From assembly GCF_001653235.2 (NCBI RefSeq), contig NC_035793.1, positions 3,534,001 to 3,598,000 of the forward strand: DNA of 64,000 nucleotides, written 5' to 3'. Below are positions 11,156 to 22,400 of the stretch, piece by piece. The notes under the pieces were generated by a model. The model was not told where the DNA came from. It did no database searches and saw only the letters and a list, made by a program, of their open reading frames with translations. This DNA comes from Pochonia chlamydosporia 170 (lineage: Eukaryota > Ascomycota > Sordariomycetes > Hypocreales > Clavicipitaceae). Numbering within the stretch: the stretch's first letter is position 1; every line of letters begins with the position of its first letter. The translations under genes were made by a program, and so were the position numbers.

Positions 11156-12204
11156 GACGTTGGTTTTTGCCACATGCTGCAGGCGGACGGTTGTTGGAGC
11201 AAGCAGCTGGTGATCAAATGCCCAGGTTCACCATTGTCAGCGTCGAGGACGGGGAATGCAAAAGGACGGCCTGTTGTTGAGGGAACGAAGGACCAGCCAA
11301 GCGGGTTTGTTGAGGGGAGATATTCAAAGAACTGGGTCTAAATGACGATGCCCCTTGGTGCTGGATGCGGATTTGGATGTGCAAGTTGCTCAAAGGTGAA
11401 AGTGGATGCGCATGCGGATAACTAATGTACCTCCCCGGTCAAGATCAGGCCAAGCTTTGAAGGGACTTGACTGGATCAGCCAACGAATGGACATGGAGTG
11501 GCACTGGGACAGACGAGGGGGGTCAAGTGGCATGTGCCGCGGGAAGGAGCCGACGGCAGTCTCCAGCGCTTTCCTTGTCCACTGACTGCCAACGTTCCAG
11601 CCAGCTCATGTGAGAAATCGTCAGATCAATAAGATCTGATGATAAATTCTATCAATCCACCGAAGCGCACCTGCATCACACAGGCAGGTGCAGATATTGC
11701 AATTCTATATATCCATCCTGAATGCAAAAATTTTCTGCCTCATACCATTTGCAATGTCATCGTACCTCAACGGCCCAACGGTGTGGCCCACTGACGCCAG
11801 CCAAACAAGGCAACGACCAGACTCGATGCCAAACCAAATTGACCTCCCAGCATCTGCTGCCGCTCGTCACACAAATTGGAAACTTTCCCGCCAACTGTCA
11901 AGCGTCTGCAGTAAAAATGCCACTGTCTCATGCGTAGAGGAGTCGGCGTAACCCACTCATCGACAGTACGTAACCGACCTGCAGAAGCGGCACTTCTAGC
12001 TCGACACCGATTCTTATTACATGTGAGAATACCCTCCAAAATCTGCCACCGAGGTATGCCCAACCAGCTATCCTGCCGTCCTGCTGGGAAAGTAACAAGC
12101 AAATAGGAAACAAATCGCTGAAATTCGTACATACTTTCTAAATGTACATGGTTGTGTGGTGATATACACTCTATGTCTAGTCATACAAACACCCCTTGAC
12201 CACC
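11156..12204. other. Intergenic region between large protein promoter and IleRS 3' end
   Basis: About 1 kb with no supported gene. It should hold the promoter and leader of the large minus-strand protein and the terminator of IleRS. Short open frames on both strands have no recognisable content. Confidence 0.55.
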
Positions 12205-15184
12205 CTACGCCGCAGCAGCAGCGTGACCAACAACACCGTCGCATCTATTACAAAGCCCATCTTCTTGCTCGGCCAAATACCTCCAGCACCTGGAGCACTT
12301 CTCCTGGCGAGGGGGCAGCACATGCACTGTGCCTTTCTGCCCAGCAAACTCGAATTCCTTAGTGAACCGCCATGCTGGATTAGTGTCTACCGGCTTGTTC
12401 ACATCTACATGTGACACCACAAACATTGCGTCAAGCTCGTCCACATACTCGGCCAGCAGGCTTGTCAACTCTTCATTCTCAGTGTTGATGAGAACGGAGC
12501 ACTGAAGCGAACTGCCTAGCGCCTTTGCCTCGCGCGCCTGCTCCAAGCCAGCTTTGACAGCGCCATGAATCGAGCTCAGAGCTACCGCGTCGCTTCGAAG
12601 CTTGTTCGGATCAACCGCCAATCGGGCTGCGTCGATCAACGGAGCCTTGTACAGTTGTCGTGCTGGATGTTCCATGTTCCTACACGATAGTTAGATGTGG
12701 TCTGTCCATTTTCGAGGCAGCAAAACTTACCCATCCTTAACCATCCACTCCGGGCGATGAGACCATACTTCTTCTACCAAAATCGGCGTAATAGGCGCGA
12801 GCATGCGCAAGAACCCCACGAAAATGTGCTCAAGAGCGCCGCCCCCATCGCCACAGTAAAGGCGGTCCTTGAGACCCTCAAGGTAGAAAGCAGACAAATC
12901 AGTGGCCACCCAGCGATTTATCAAGCCCGTTGCTTTGTGGAATTCGTAGTTATTGACAGCTTCCCAGACTTGCTCCATCGTGTCAGATAGCTGCATAATG
13001 GCGATCTGATCGAGTTTGGTAAGCGGAGAAGTGCGACTCGATTCGTGAAGCGACCCAAGAATCATCTTCAGAATAGTGCGATACTTGATGAGCGCATTAT
13101 GAGTCGTCTGTAGAATAGATGTCCCAATCAAGATATCCGAAGTAAAGTCACAGCTAGCAGCCCACAATCGCAGGGCATCCGGTCCTAGGGCGTCGAACCG
13201 AGGTGCTTCTTTGCTACCACCTTTACCTTTGCCCTTCAACGGGGGAAGCAGCCGCCCGTTCATAACCTCGTCAGGAACAATAGTATTTCCAAGGGACTTG
13301 GACATCTTCTTTCCCTGCGCATCCAAAGTAAACCCATGAGTGATGAGCGTCTTAAATGGTGGTTGAATATCTGCGTCCGGAACGCCATCTGACTTTTGCG
13401 CCGCAACGTACGTTAGTAGACTTGATTGAAACCAACCGCGATGCTGGTCTGAGCCTTCAAGGTAGACATCGACAGGCTGGCCAATTTCCATCCAGCTGGT
13501 GCCGCTATCGAACCAGACATCCATGGTGTCAGTTCCTCTCCGATATTTACCATCGAGGTTCGACGGCACCCAAGCGGGATCATCTGGCGCATCAGAGAAC
13601 CACCCTTGCGTCGTGCGCTGCTGCATCACGGAGATGATGTGCTCGATGGTCTCGTCGTTCATAACAGCATTCCCAGCTTCATCGTACAGAGTAGGAATCG
13701 GGACACCCCACGATCGTTGGCGAGAAATACACCATTCGCTTCTGCCCTTGACGAAGCTTTCCAGGCGAGATCGACCGGATTCCGGGACAAATCGCACGTT
13801 GCTGAGTGCTTTTAACGAGCCTTGCTTGATTCGTCCGACATCTGCGAACCACTGAGCCGTCGCCCTAATGATAACAGGCTGTTTCGTTCTCCAGTCGTAT
13901 GGGTATTTATGTTGAAGGTCGTGCGTAACGAGAACGTCTTCCTTGATCAACTCCAAGACGGCCTCGCTGCCGCCTTCCAGGATTGAGGGTGCACTGGTGA
14001 GCAACTCAGGTTGATCAGGGTACGCCTCTATGGTGAAGAAACCGTCATCCGTGATTGGCGCAAACGCCTCGATCCCAAGCTTAGAACACACCTCGTAATC
14101 ATCTTGGCCGTGTCCCGGCGCCATGTGCACCAGCCCTGTACCAGAATCAGCGGAAACAAAATCTGCATGGACAATAGTTTGTGCGGCTGCCAAACTCCCA
14201 CGCAGCTTGTTCCTGTACTGCAACCCAGCTAAATCCGAACCCCTAATAGAGTCCGTCACCACGTCAAACTCAGGCAGCAATTCTCGCATGGCATCCACGC
14301 GGCTAGACGCAACCAAAAGACCGTAATCACCCACTCGCAGCAACGAGTAAAGCATGTCATTGTGAACCGCAATAGCCTTATTCGCAGGCAGTGTCCACGG
14401 CGTGGTTGTCCAAATAGCCGCGTACAGAGACCCATTGAAGGCAGCCAAGGCCGGTATGGCGCTCACGCCCGAAAGAATCGGAAACCTAACGTATGCCGCA
14501 TGAGAGATATGATCATCGCGATACTCCAGCTCAGCTTCAGCCAACGCCGTTCTCGATGAGATGGACCAGTACACAGGTTTATGTTTCCGATAAATCAGTC
14601 CATGCCGAACCATTTTCTGAAAGACCCTCAATTGCCTTATTTCGTACTCTCGGTCCATCGTAGTCCACTTATTATCCCACTCTGCCATGACACCAAAGGA
14701 TTGAAACCCCTTCATCTGTTCGGTAATCGTCTTGCTCGCCAGCTTCCTCGCCGCTTCTCGCACCTTTACGGGAGTGAGCCCGCCGGCGGTGTTGGATCCC
14801 AGGGCCTTCATCTCAATTGGAAGGCCATGACAATCCCAGCTCGGTCTGTACGTGACCCGCTTCCCGTTTTGCACCTGCGTGCGAATAATCATGTCCTTTA
14901 GGATCTTGTTGATGGCATGGCCAATGTGCAGTGGCCCATTTGCGTATGGAGGGCCATCATGCAGAATAAATGGATCGTTTTGGGGACGGTGAGCTGTTTG
15001 CCACTGGTATAGGTCATCGGTGCATTCTCGAAGATATCGTTGTTGGAGCTTCGGATTGGGACGAGCGCTGCAGGAAATGTTAGCGATTCTGCTTTGGTCC
15101 TTTTTGGTAGGATGGATTGGCGTCGCATGCGTACGGAAAACTCGACTTGGGAAGCTTCAAAGTCGCTTTCCATGACTTGGACAT
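12205..15184 (-). CDS. ISM1: Isoleucyl-tRNA synthetase, mitochondrial
   Basis: Charges mitochondrial tRNA-Ile. Three exons: 15184-15135, 15067-12731 and 12679-12205; joined length 2862 nt, 953 residues. Class I motifs are present: HIGH at 64-67 within GPPYANGPLHIGH and KMSKS at 604-608. The editing (CP1) region follows in between, with WTTTPWTLPANKAIAV. The C-terminal end carries a CSRCWRY...CNRC zinc-binding pair as in bacterial and mitochondrial IleRS; lack of the long eukaryotic cytosolic extension supports a mitochondrial enzyme. The start is set by a 50-nt first exon, MSKSWKATLKLPKSSF, that joins to PARPNPKL across a GTACGC donor intron, restoring the LKLPKS...P motif typical of this protein's N-terminus. 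The presequence is short, so a still more upstream exon cannot be excluded. The last intron is 51 bp. Confidence 0.92.
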
Positions 15185-15482
15185 CTTTGGCGCCAGGTCA
15201 TGGCCCAGTGTGCAAAGTTCAAACTCACGTGTGGTTTGTCCTGGCGCGTTGTCGCAATCTGAGGAGTTGAGAAATCACCACGCAACTTTTTTGAGCGAAC
15301 CGACGTTGAGCTCAAGCTGCAGGGCCAGAAAGTTGGGGTCCAGCCTTGACATGGAGAGCCTGGGGACAAGAATGACGTGGGGCAAGTAACCAGCTTATCA
15401 CGGGCGACCCTGGAATCGTGAACTTTCACATTTGATCCCATCACAGCTTGAACAATTACATCGCCGACAAAGCCCATCGAGC
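15185..15482. promoter_or_regulatory. 298-bp divergent promoter between IleRS and an acidic nuclear-type protein
   Basis: Start codons of two divergent genes are only 298 bp apart, so their leaders and promoters must be packed into or overlap within this interval. No canonical TATA box was recognised. Confidence 0.6.
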
Positions 15483-16400
15483 ATGGCACCCGTACGTCGC
15501 TATTTGCGAATCACAAAATATTCGGTTCTAGAATGTCGCATATATCTAGATAACCCCTCACTCGCGCAGTCCTGGCTTCTAAACCCTCGCGATCCCGTTC
15601 TGCCTCGCATCATTGAGAGCATTCGACCACTTGTGCTCCCAAAGCTGCGTGAAGAAAAGGAGCGAAGCAAGAAAAAGAGTTCCAAAAAGAAGGGCATCAA
15701 AGATGTCATCGTGCAAGGTAGGCTGGTAGTGGAAAATATGAGATTGGTGGTAGATATCCCGCTAAGCTTTACTTTGACAGATGACTTCGAAGTGTCCATG
15801 TTCCTGACCGAAACATCAACTCGTCACTCTCTTCTCACCAAGAAGAAGCATTTCCACGAAAAAGGCCCACAGATGATGCAGTCTAACTCTACGAAGCTTA
15901 TCGGCGAAACTAACGAGGTTGCTGTTGATGTGGATGACGATGGCGAGATACCGATCCTGCGAGAGGAAAATAGCGATGACGATGCCGTGCAACTATCTGC
16001 CATCCCGCTCGCTAGTGCGCAATCTCGACCCAAGAGACATAGGAGCAATGGAAATTCAAACACAAATCAGCAAGACACCGATGATGAAGAGGAGGACGCA
16101 GCAGAAGGTGCCATTGAAATCGATTCCGACGCGGATGAGCCGGTTTCGAAGCGAGCTCGACTTCCGGGAGCTTTGGGGGATGATTATTTCGACGATCCAG
16201 AAGACAAGAAGAAGCTAGCCATGGACGTATCATACGAAGGATTCGCCATATACGGTCGCGTGCTCTGCCTCGTCGTTAGAAAAAAGCAGAACAAAACACA
16301 GCGGCCACGAGCACATGGCACCACTAAACCTGAAGGGCAGGCCAACATGGAGAATTGGATCACGTCGACACAAGTCCCGGTCGGCGAAGATATCCCTTGA
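15483..16400 (+). CDS. Uncharacterised conserved acidic protein with nuclear localisation-like segments
   Basis: Two exons, 15483-15717 and 15781-16400, encode 284 residues. The intron is 63 bp, a multiple of three, and lacks an in-frame stop, so an unspliced reading would also stay open; the spliced form is preferred because it removes a poor segment and joins KGIKDVIVQ to DDFEVSMFL. The first ~115 residues (MAPVRRYLRITKYSVLECRIYLDN start, a proline/leucine-rich helical part, then DDFEVSMFLTETSTRHSLL) look folded and conserved in style. The remainder is disordered, with acidic runs (DDEEED), basic clusters (KKKSSKKK, PKRHR, KRARL) that could serve in nuclear import, and a short C-terminal block containing YEGFAIYGRVLCLVV. 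I do not recognise the family. A role in chromatin or nucleolus is only a guess from composition. Confidence 0.8.
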   Translation: MAPVRRYLRITKYSVLECRIYLDNPSLAQSWLLNPRDPVLPRIIESIRPLVLPKLREEKERSKKKSSKKKGIKDVIVQGRLVVENMRLVVDIPLSFTLTDDFEVSMFLTETSTRHSLLTKKKHFHEKGPQMMQSNSTKLIGETNEVAVDVDDDGEIPILREENSDDDAVQLSAIPLASAQSRPKRHRSNGNSNTNQQDTDDEEEDAAEGAIEIDSDADEPVSKRARLPGALGDDYFDDPEDKKKLAMDVSYEGFAIYGRVLCLVVRKKQNKTQRPRAHGTTKPEGQANMENWITSTQVPVGEDIP

Positions 16401-19400
16401 GAGAATGTCATCAAGTGATTCAGACAAATATCGCGACTTGTACGCCGCACGACTTCTCTCATTCCAGCCAGGTTCGAGTCAACACACTCTCTGGAAGCGC
16501 ATTGCAGCTTTTGAAATTGCGTAACTCGTATCTGTTAGCAAGCCAGCGTCGCATTTGCTCAAAATAACTTCCTCAGAGCACAGGGGGGCGTGCAGAGCGT
16601 TATGCCTGACACGATCATCCATGACATGGATCCCCCAGACTACACGATTCACCGAGGGTCTTACCTTTTGAATGTCAGAAAGATCGTGGGAACCCTCACC
16701 CATGCCAAGACACGAGCTGAACAAGATGTTTTGGCGTGTTTGTCGAAACGGTTGAATTTCCCCGCACCGCCAGAGTCAAATTACGCATGACACCTTTGAC
16801 AGGGGATTACGCATACTGCACAGTACAGTACCAACAAATCTCCCGGACAATCGCCATGATCCCTCGTCATGCAAGTCCCAAAGCGAAGACAAGAGACGTC
16901 TGGTACGACCCTCAAAGTCCACATTGTCTGATTACACTGGCCCGGGGTCCATCAGTATCGGATTTGGACAAATGCCCATTCTTGGAAACCCCCGGAACTG
17001 GGGGGGCAAAGTGTCTCAAAGACTGGATTTATCGTGAACCGACAAGAAACACTGTTTGTGATGGTGATGAAGAGGTGGGGGGTTGACCTGCCAGGGGTTT
17101 GGGCCAGACGTGGTATCATTGGCGCGATTGCGACATTATGCTGGCCAAGAATTGCTTCCAGGTGTTGAGACGATTCCGTTGCGGAATTCAGACGTTCGGA
17201 CAGGTATTAATTTAGTGCAAATTGGTCATGTGGATTGTCTTTGGGCAAGGATCCAGCGGGATGATGCGTTTTTACCGCTCCTAGTTTCTGGAGTCTCGCC
17301 GTCATACCGCCCATGGGCTCCATCATGGCTGTCGCTCATCATTGAGCCTGTATTATTAGTAGTCATATTTTCGGTCAGTTACAGAAAAGTACGGAGTCCC
17401 TGCTCGACAGTAATTCCTCTTCTCGCCGTGGTGTGTGCCGTGCGTTTCAGACAAAAGTTATCCGTCACATACGTGTGCGGGTGTGTAGCACAAATCACAG
17501 AGCATTGAACCTCCCACATGACTCCTGGGTGATGATTTACAACCCTCAGCCCCAGAGAAAGTGAACTGACATGATGTCAGTTTAATTTCTCACCGATGAT
17601 ATCACATTTCGAACCTAACAAGAATGTGACCAAAAACGGCGTTAGCAGCGGGATATGGTAAAAATACAGATTCTCCCGTCCCCGCAAACACTCGGCCCGT
17701 GCCTTTCTGTGATGATGTCGCCGAATTCAGTCGCAATGTTTTACTCTGAGTTGATTCCTTGTTGCCCAAGCAATTTAATTCCCGCCCGCACGATGTAGGA
17801 TACTACACTGGGGCTGCAGGTCCGTCAGATGTTGTCGAATGGCCGATGTTTCCGACCAGACACTAGGTCTTGTGAGTGGGTGTCATTTGTTGTGTTGTGT
17901 AGTGTTGTGACAAGCCGCCAAGATTGGGAAAAAAATGGGTGCTATGGCAAGTACTTGTTGCCAAAGTATCTCTTGTTTTCCGAGTTGTACCAGGGCGGCT
18001 GAGCATGTCAATTGACAGTTACGAGTGTTTGATACAAGGCTTACCTCCATCCGAAGGGGGGGGGGGAGGGGGAAGAAACGTGCTCAAGTAACCTTGTGAG
18101 ATGGACTGATTGTTCTGATAATTCCAGTATGGCGTGCGTATTACAAGATGGGTTTCCGAAGTCTCCGTCGCCAGAATCTAAGCCACAACCAACCCACCAC
18201 ACTTTCAGCTAGGTACCAATTGACGAGGCTTGGGACTGGATTTTTTTTGGGGATGCGTCAGACGCCGTGGCTTCTGCGGCTTATCAGTCGAGGTATTGAC
18301 ATCCTCGAGTAGCTGTAAAGGTGAGATCCTTGTGCGAGATGGTGAACTGTACTGTATGAGGGATGCGCTGCATACATGTTTGGTGTGGTGTGGTGTGTAG
18401 TTTGTGTGTGTCGTCTTGGGTGTTGTCTGTGGTGTGGTGGTTGGAGGAAACGAGCCACGCCAACCCGATGCCCACGTTTGGTTTCAACCTGCACCAGGCT
18501 GGGCGGTTGAAGTAGTAATAACGAGTGGCCCCATAAAGTATATGATGGGGCCCCAAAGGGCGTAATTTATTTGATATTGTTGTTGCTTTTTCGAGCAATA
18601 GAGTTTATTCCGTGAAACACCGTACATTTCCAAGCAGAAAGATGGTGTTTAGAATCGGATGATTTTGCCGAATTTACACTCCGTCCACCTTGCACCCAAG
18701 TTCAGAATGGCGCAGCTCTGAAGAACAGTCAGTGGCCATGCGAGTACAACATCCTTACAGGACTGCAGACTTTAATTTTGCAGAGTGAAAGGCGTGGCAG
18801 GTTGGGCAAGGTGCAGTGCTTGCCTCAGAAACCAGCCATACGTACTTCTCAACAATGGGTGCTTTGGAAGGATTAGTCCGCCTGCGGCAGTTCGCTCTTT
18901 GTTCTGATTGACATCCCTGTGTGATGCGGTTCAGCTGATATGAAATGCGTCTGGTCTGGTCCATATTGGTGGCATTTGGTTCCCCGACGGATGGGCTGAT
19001 AAACGGATAAACTCCCCGATAGACGACATGACGGCTCGGGCGTGTGGAAGCTGGCAATATTCTTACCATCTTTCCATGCATGCTGCTGCATCACTAGCCG
19101 TCTCAAAAGGCGAATGGTTTTGTCCGTCGCATTGCACCAGACCGCACCGCACCGCACCACACTCACCTCCCTAATACCATCATCGTCTGACAGATTTCCA
19201 ACCAAAATTAAATAGCTGCCTAGTTGAGCCAAACACGGGAGTGACGGCCGACCAGACCCTCTTCCACGAAAGCAAGACACATACGCACCTAGGTATACGC
19301 TGGGCGCTGAGTACTTGCCGTTACCCTGAGTTTTCGGCAATAGATGCATCGCGGCCCAGCCAGCCCAAAAAACAAGCCGTCAAGACAATATCGAACGATT

Positions 19401-22400
19401 CCCCATCCCGAAAAAGCCCCCCAATTGCCAGCTTTCCCGCCAGCACTGGGTCCCATGTCAAATTGTTGCTCAGCCCGGTGAACAAAGCCACCAACTCTTC
19501 TTGTCAGTCGGCTTGGTCGAACAGCCACTTGCATCCAACTCGGTTGCATCTGCCCCGAATTTTTTTGGGATCGATCGACCAGGGCAAACGGGGCTTGACT
19601 GATTGGTGACAACCCCTTGTTTCCCACGTGGCCAGGTTAAGCTGTGGCTTGCGCTCTCGACATCAGTGGGGCCTCGAAGTTCAGGAGTCTCAGAGGCTTG
19701 AAACTCTGTGCTTTTCCGTTGAATTGATGTGGCTGGTGGTTTTCAGATTGTTTTGTTGATGCCACGATCCTGCACGCCATGCACTGATTCTCAGGCCAGC
19801 AAAACTGGGAAAACTCAACAGTCCTATGTGAGAAATTGGCTTGGCAAATGGCACAGGCAAAGAACATTAAGGTTTCTGATACGTACCGAGTATGCTCAAC
19901 TATCTTTAACAAATGCATGGATCCTCCTGTGCCACGCTCGGAAAGTGGGTGTTTGACCCAAGACATCGAACAGCATGGTCGGGAATACAAAGCAACAACG
20001 TCGAAAATCCTGTCGGGACAAATGCTCAATAGCGCCGGCAATCTACTCCGGAAGCCTATCGCTTTATTGTCCGCAAGGCCAAGGTGTGTATCGGTGGCTC
20101 ACCGGTTTGACAAGACTATTGACCCGCTCCAAAGGCAATAGCTTCAAACAAGAGCTTGTGTACCATCTCAAGAGGCAGCGGGCATTTGCTTTGTGGGTTT
20201 GTCTTCACAAGACAAGCTGCCAAGCCTGGCGGCGTTTTGGTAGAAATGCACACCCTTTTGAATTCCCCGACGGACCCAAATGCTTGGTTCAACAGACAAA
20301 CAGAGCTTTGGAGCTGCATATCGTGAAGTCGTCTTTTGGACTTGTTCGGCAAGGCCGATGGTCAGTGCGTCACTAATTAGGGGTTGTCCAGAAATGTGTC
20401 GTCCACCCAGCCATCTCCGCCCGACATGATCGGGATGCTGCATCTTGCTGAATTCTGCCCAATACAAGGCTGCAGGACTCCTTTAGCCCTGACGTTCAAG
20501 GCTGAGAAGCCTCAGAATCAAGCCATCCACGGCGTGGAACGCTGCGGCCAACCAAGCCAGACGGTACCACATGGAGATGTGTCGGCTAACGACAACCACA
20601 GTCAATTCTGAGCCCATCATCGACGACTTTGGCCGCTTTTGGCCTGGCATGCGATTCTTATTAGCGTTAAATGGCTCTTCCACATGCTCTCGTTCGATAA
20701 ATGACTATTCAAGTCTGAGCATCTTCAATTGAAGGTCAATGCCCAAGCACTACAGGTCGACCTTGGATCATACCCAGCGGCTTCGAGAACATGCCGCCGA
20801 GAGGTCCCTCCCCAAGAGTCGTCGCCGGGCCTTGCCCGATACGCAATGCAAGGCTCTTGACTTCGAAACCGAGATTCCAGACAAAAGGCCAGGGCCGTGG
20901 ATGTTGGTCAAGTTTGACACCTCTTGACCGTTACTGCGCTAGTTGGACGGCAATCCTGGGCCATTTGTGGTGCCCCAATGCAAGCCCAAGCAAAACGTTG
21001 ACCCAATAACACGGGCCCCGTCCCTGAACTGACTCACGTCCAGGGGATCGGGAAACGCTCAGCTTGCCCCAGAATTCGTACTACATACTGCAAGGCACAC
21101 GACGACTGTTGGCGCAAATTATTGATGATATGCCCGCGGCGGGCTCCATTGATGCAACCTGTCGTTCATAATCAAGGCGAGTGTGAGGAGGATTTGGAAA
21201 TAGTCAGCCTGGGGAAACCAATAGCACCATCGCAAGACGCTGAGACGCATTTGCATGTACCACTCTTGCGCCTAAAAGTTGACCGTGTCTGGCGCCAATT
21301 AAGACACCGATCAGTCTGCTGCTGGAGATTTCGAATCAAACTCGCGCTTCGTCCGCAGCATAAGACGTCCCCTCTAACTCAGGAGGTGCCAGGCACACCC
21401 GTCCCAGCTGTCTGGCTCAGAGACAAGCATAAGAATGTTGGAGATAATTTGGGGTCCAGATCCCAGTTCCTGGTCCGTGCTCTGAAGCAGGGACGCAATA
21501 TCCAAAGCGACAGACAAGGCTTCGAGTCCACAGCGTGGGATAGTGTTTTGTGGCATGAGGATGAGCCGCCTTGTCACAAAGTGAGTTCCTTGACACATTG
21601 TGCACTACTACTCAACAAACGACAAAGCAGCATACTTTCGCTGCTGTGTCATATTCCAAAGCCGGTCAAGGCGTTTGATGCTATCGCCTGCAATCCCTCC
21701 GCAAGAATACCTGATTGCGCTGGTCGCGCTATGATCTGCCGCGGTTTTCGAACTGGCGTCGAGCCCATTCCTCTAAATTGTTTGTTTAAAAAAAAAAAAA
21801 AAACAATAACAAAGGAAAGGGGGGGGGGGGGTTCAACCAATTTTCCGAAATCGGAAGCCAGATGCTTTTTGCTCAGCTTTAGCTTTGCTCGCCTGAAAAC
21901 ACAGTGGTGGAACTTTCCTTGTTCCTGTCGGCAAATAGCGGAGTACGGAATCAATAAAATATCGAAATGCTAATTTTGAATGCGTGATTGCCAACCTGCT
22001 GGGATTACCAGGGCCTGCATCTAGGCTTTCCCTGACGGCGATATGGAAACATTATTAGAACGCATGTTAATATGGTCAGGGTTAGGGGTACTTGGTAAGG
22101 AAAGCAGACTGTCATGCAAAGCAAATATTGCACTTACATGACCTCTGAGAATTACGGCACTAAAATTTGCCAAACTTCTTTTTTTTAATTGGCAATGCAC
22201 GAGCTCATGCACGCTTGGGCAAAGAGCATCAGCCACTGAATTTCCCATTTCATACCTTCCAAGGTGCTGACCAGGGCACCGACCGCGTTTACCATTCATC
22301 GGCAGATTCGTGACAAAATTGACACATTTATGACACAATACGGTGCCAGAGAAGGCAGACGTGCCTCTCCCAGCCCGGATACGCACTAAAATTCGTGGCG

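Noticed and set aside
16466..16480. GGTTCGAGTCA string resembling a tRNA B box
   Set aside because: The last base of the box is wrong and no cloverleaf can be drawn around it.
16590..17508. Chain of three overlapping plus-strand frames downstream of the acidic protein gene
   Set aside because: Each is in a different frame, none shows a domain, and no consistent splice sites join them into one product.
18056..18071. G-rich run as a telomere-like or quadruplex locus
   Set aside because: A single G-rich run without TTAGGG units; simple-sequence slippage is the easier explanation.
21122..21973. 283-codon plus-strand open frame in the gene-poor interval
   Set aside because: It reads straight through an A16 tract and a G13 tract (poly-Lys and poly-Gly), has no recognisable domain, no leader-like upstream sequence and no sensible splice structure; probably a chance frame.
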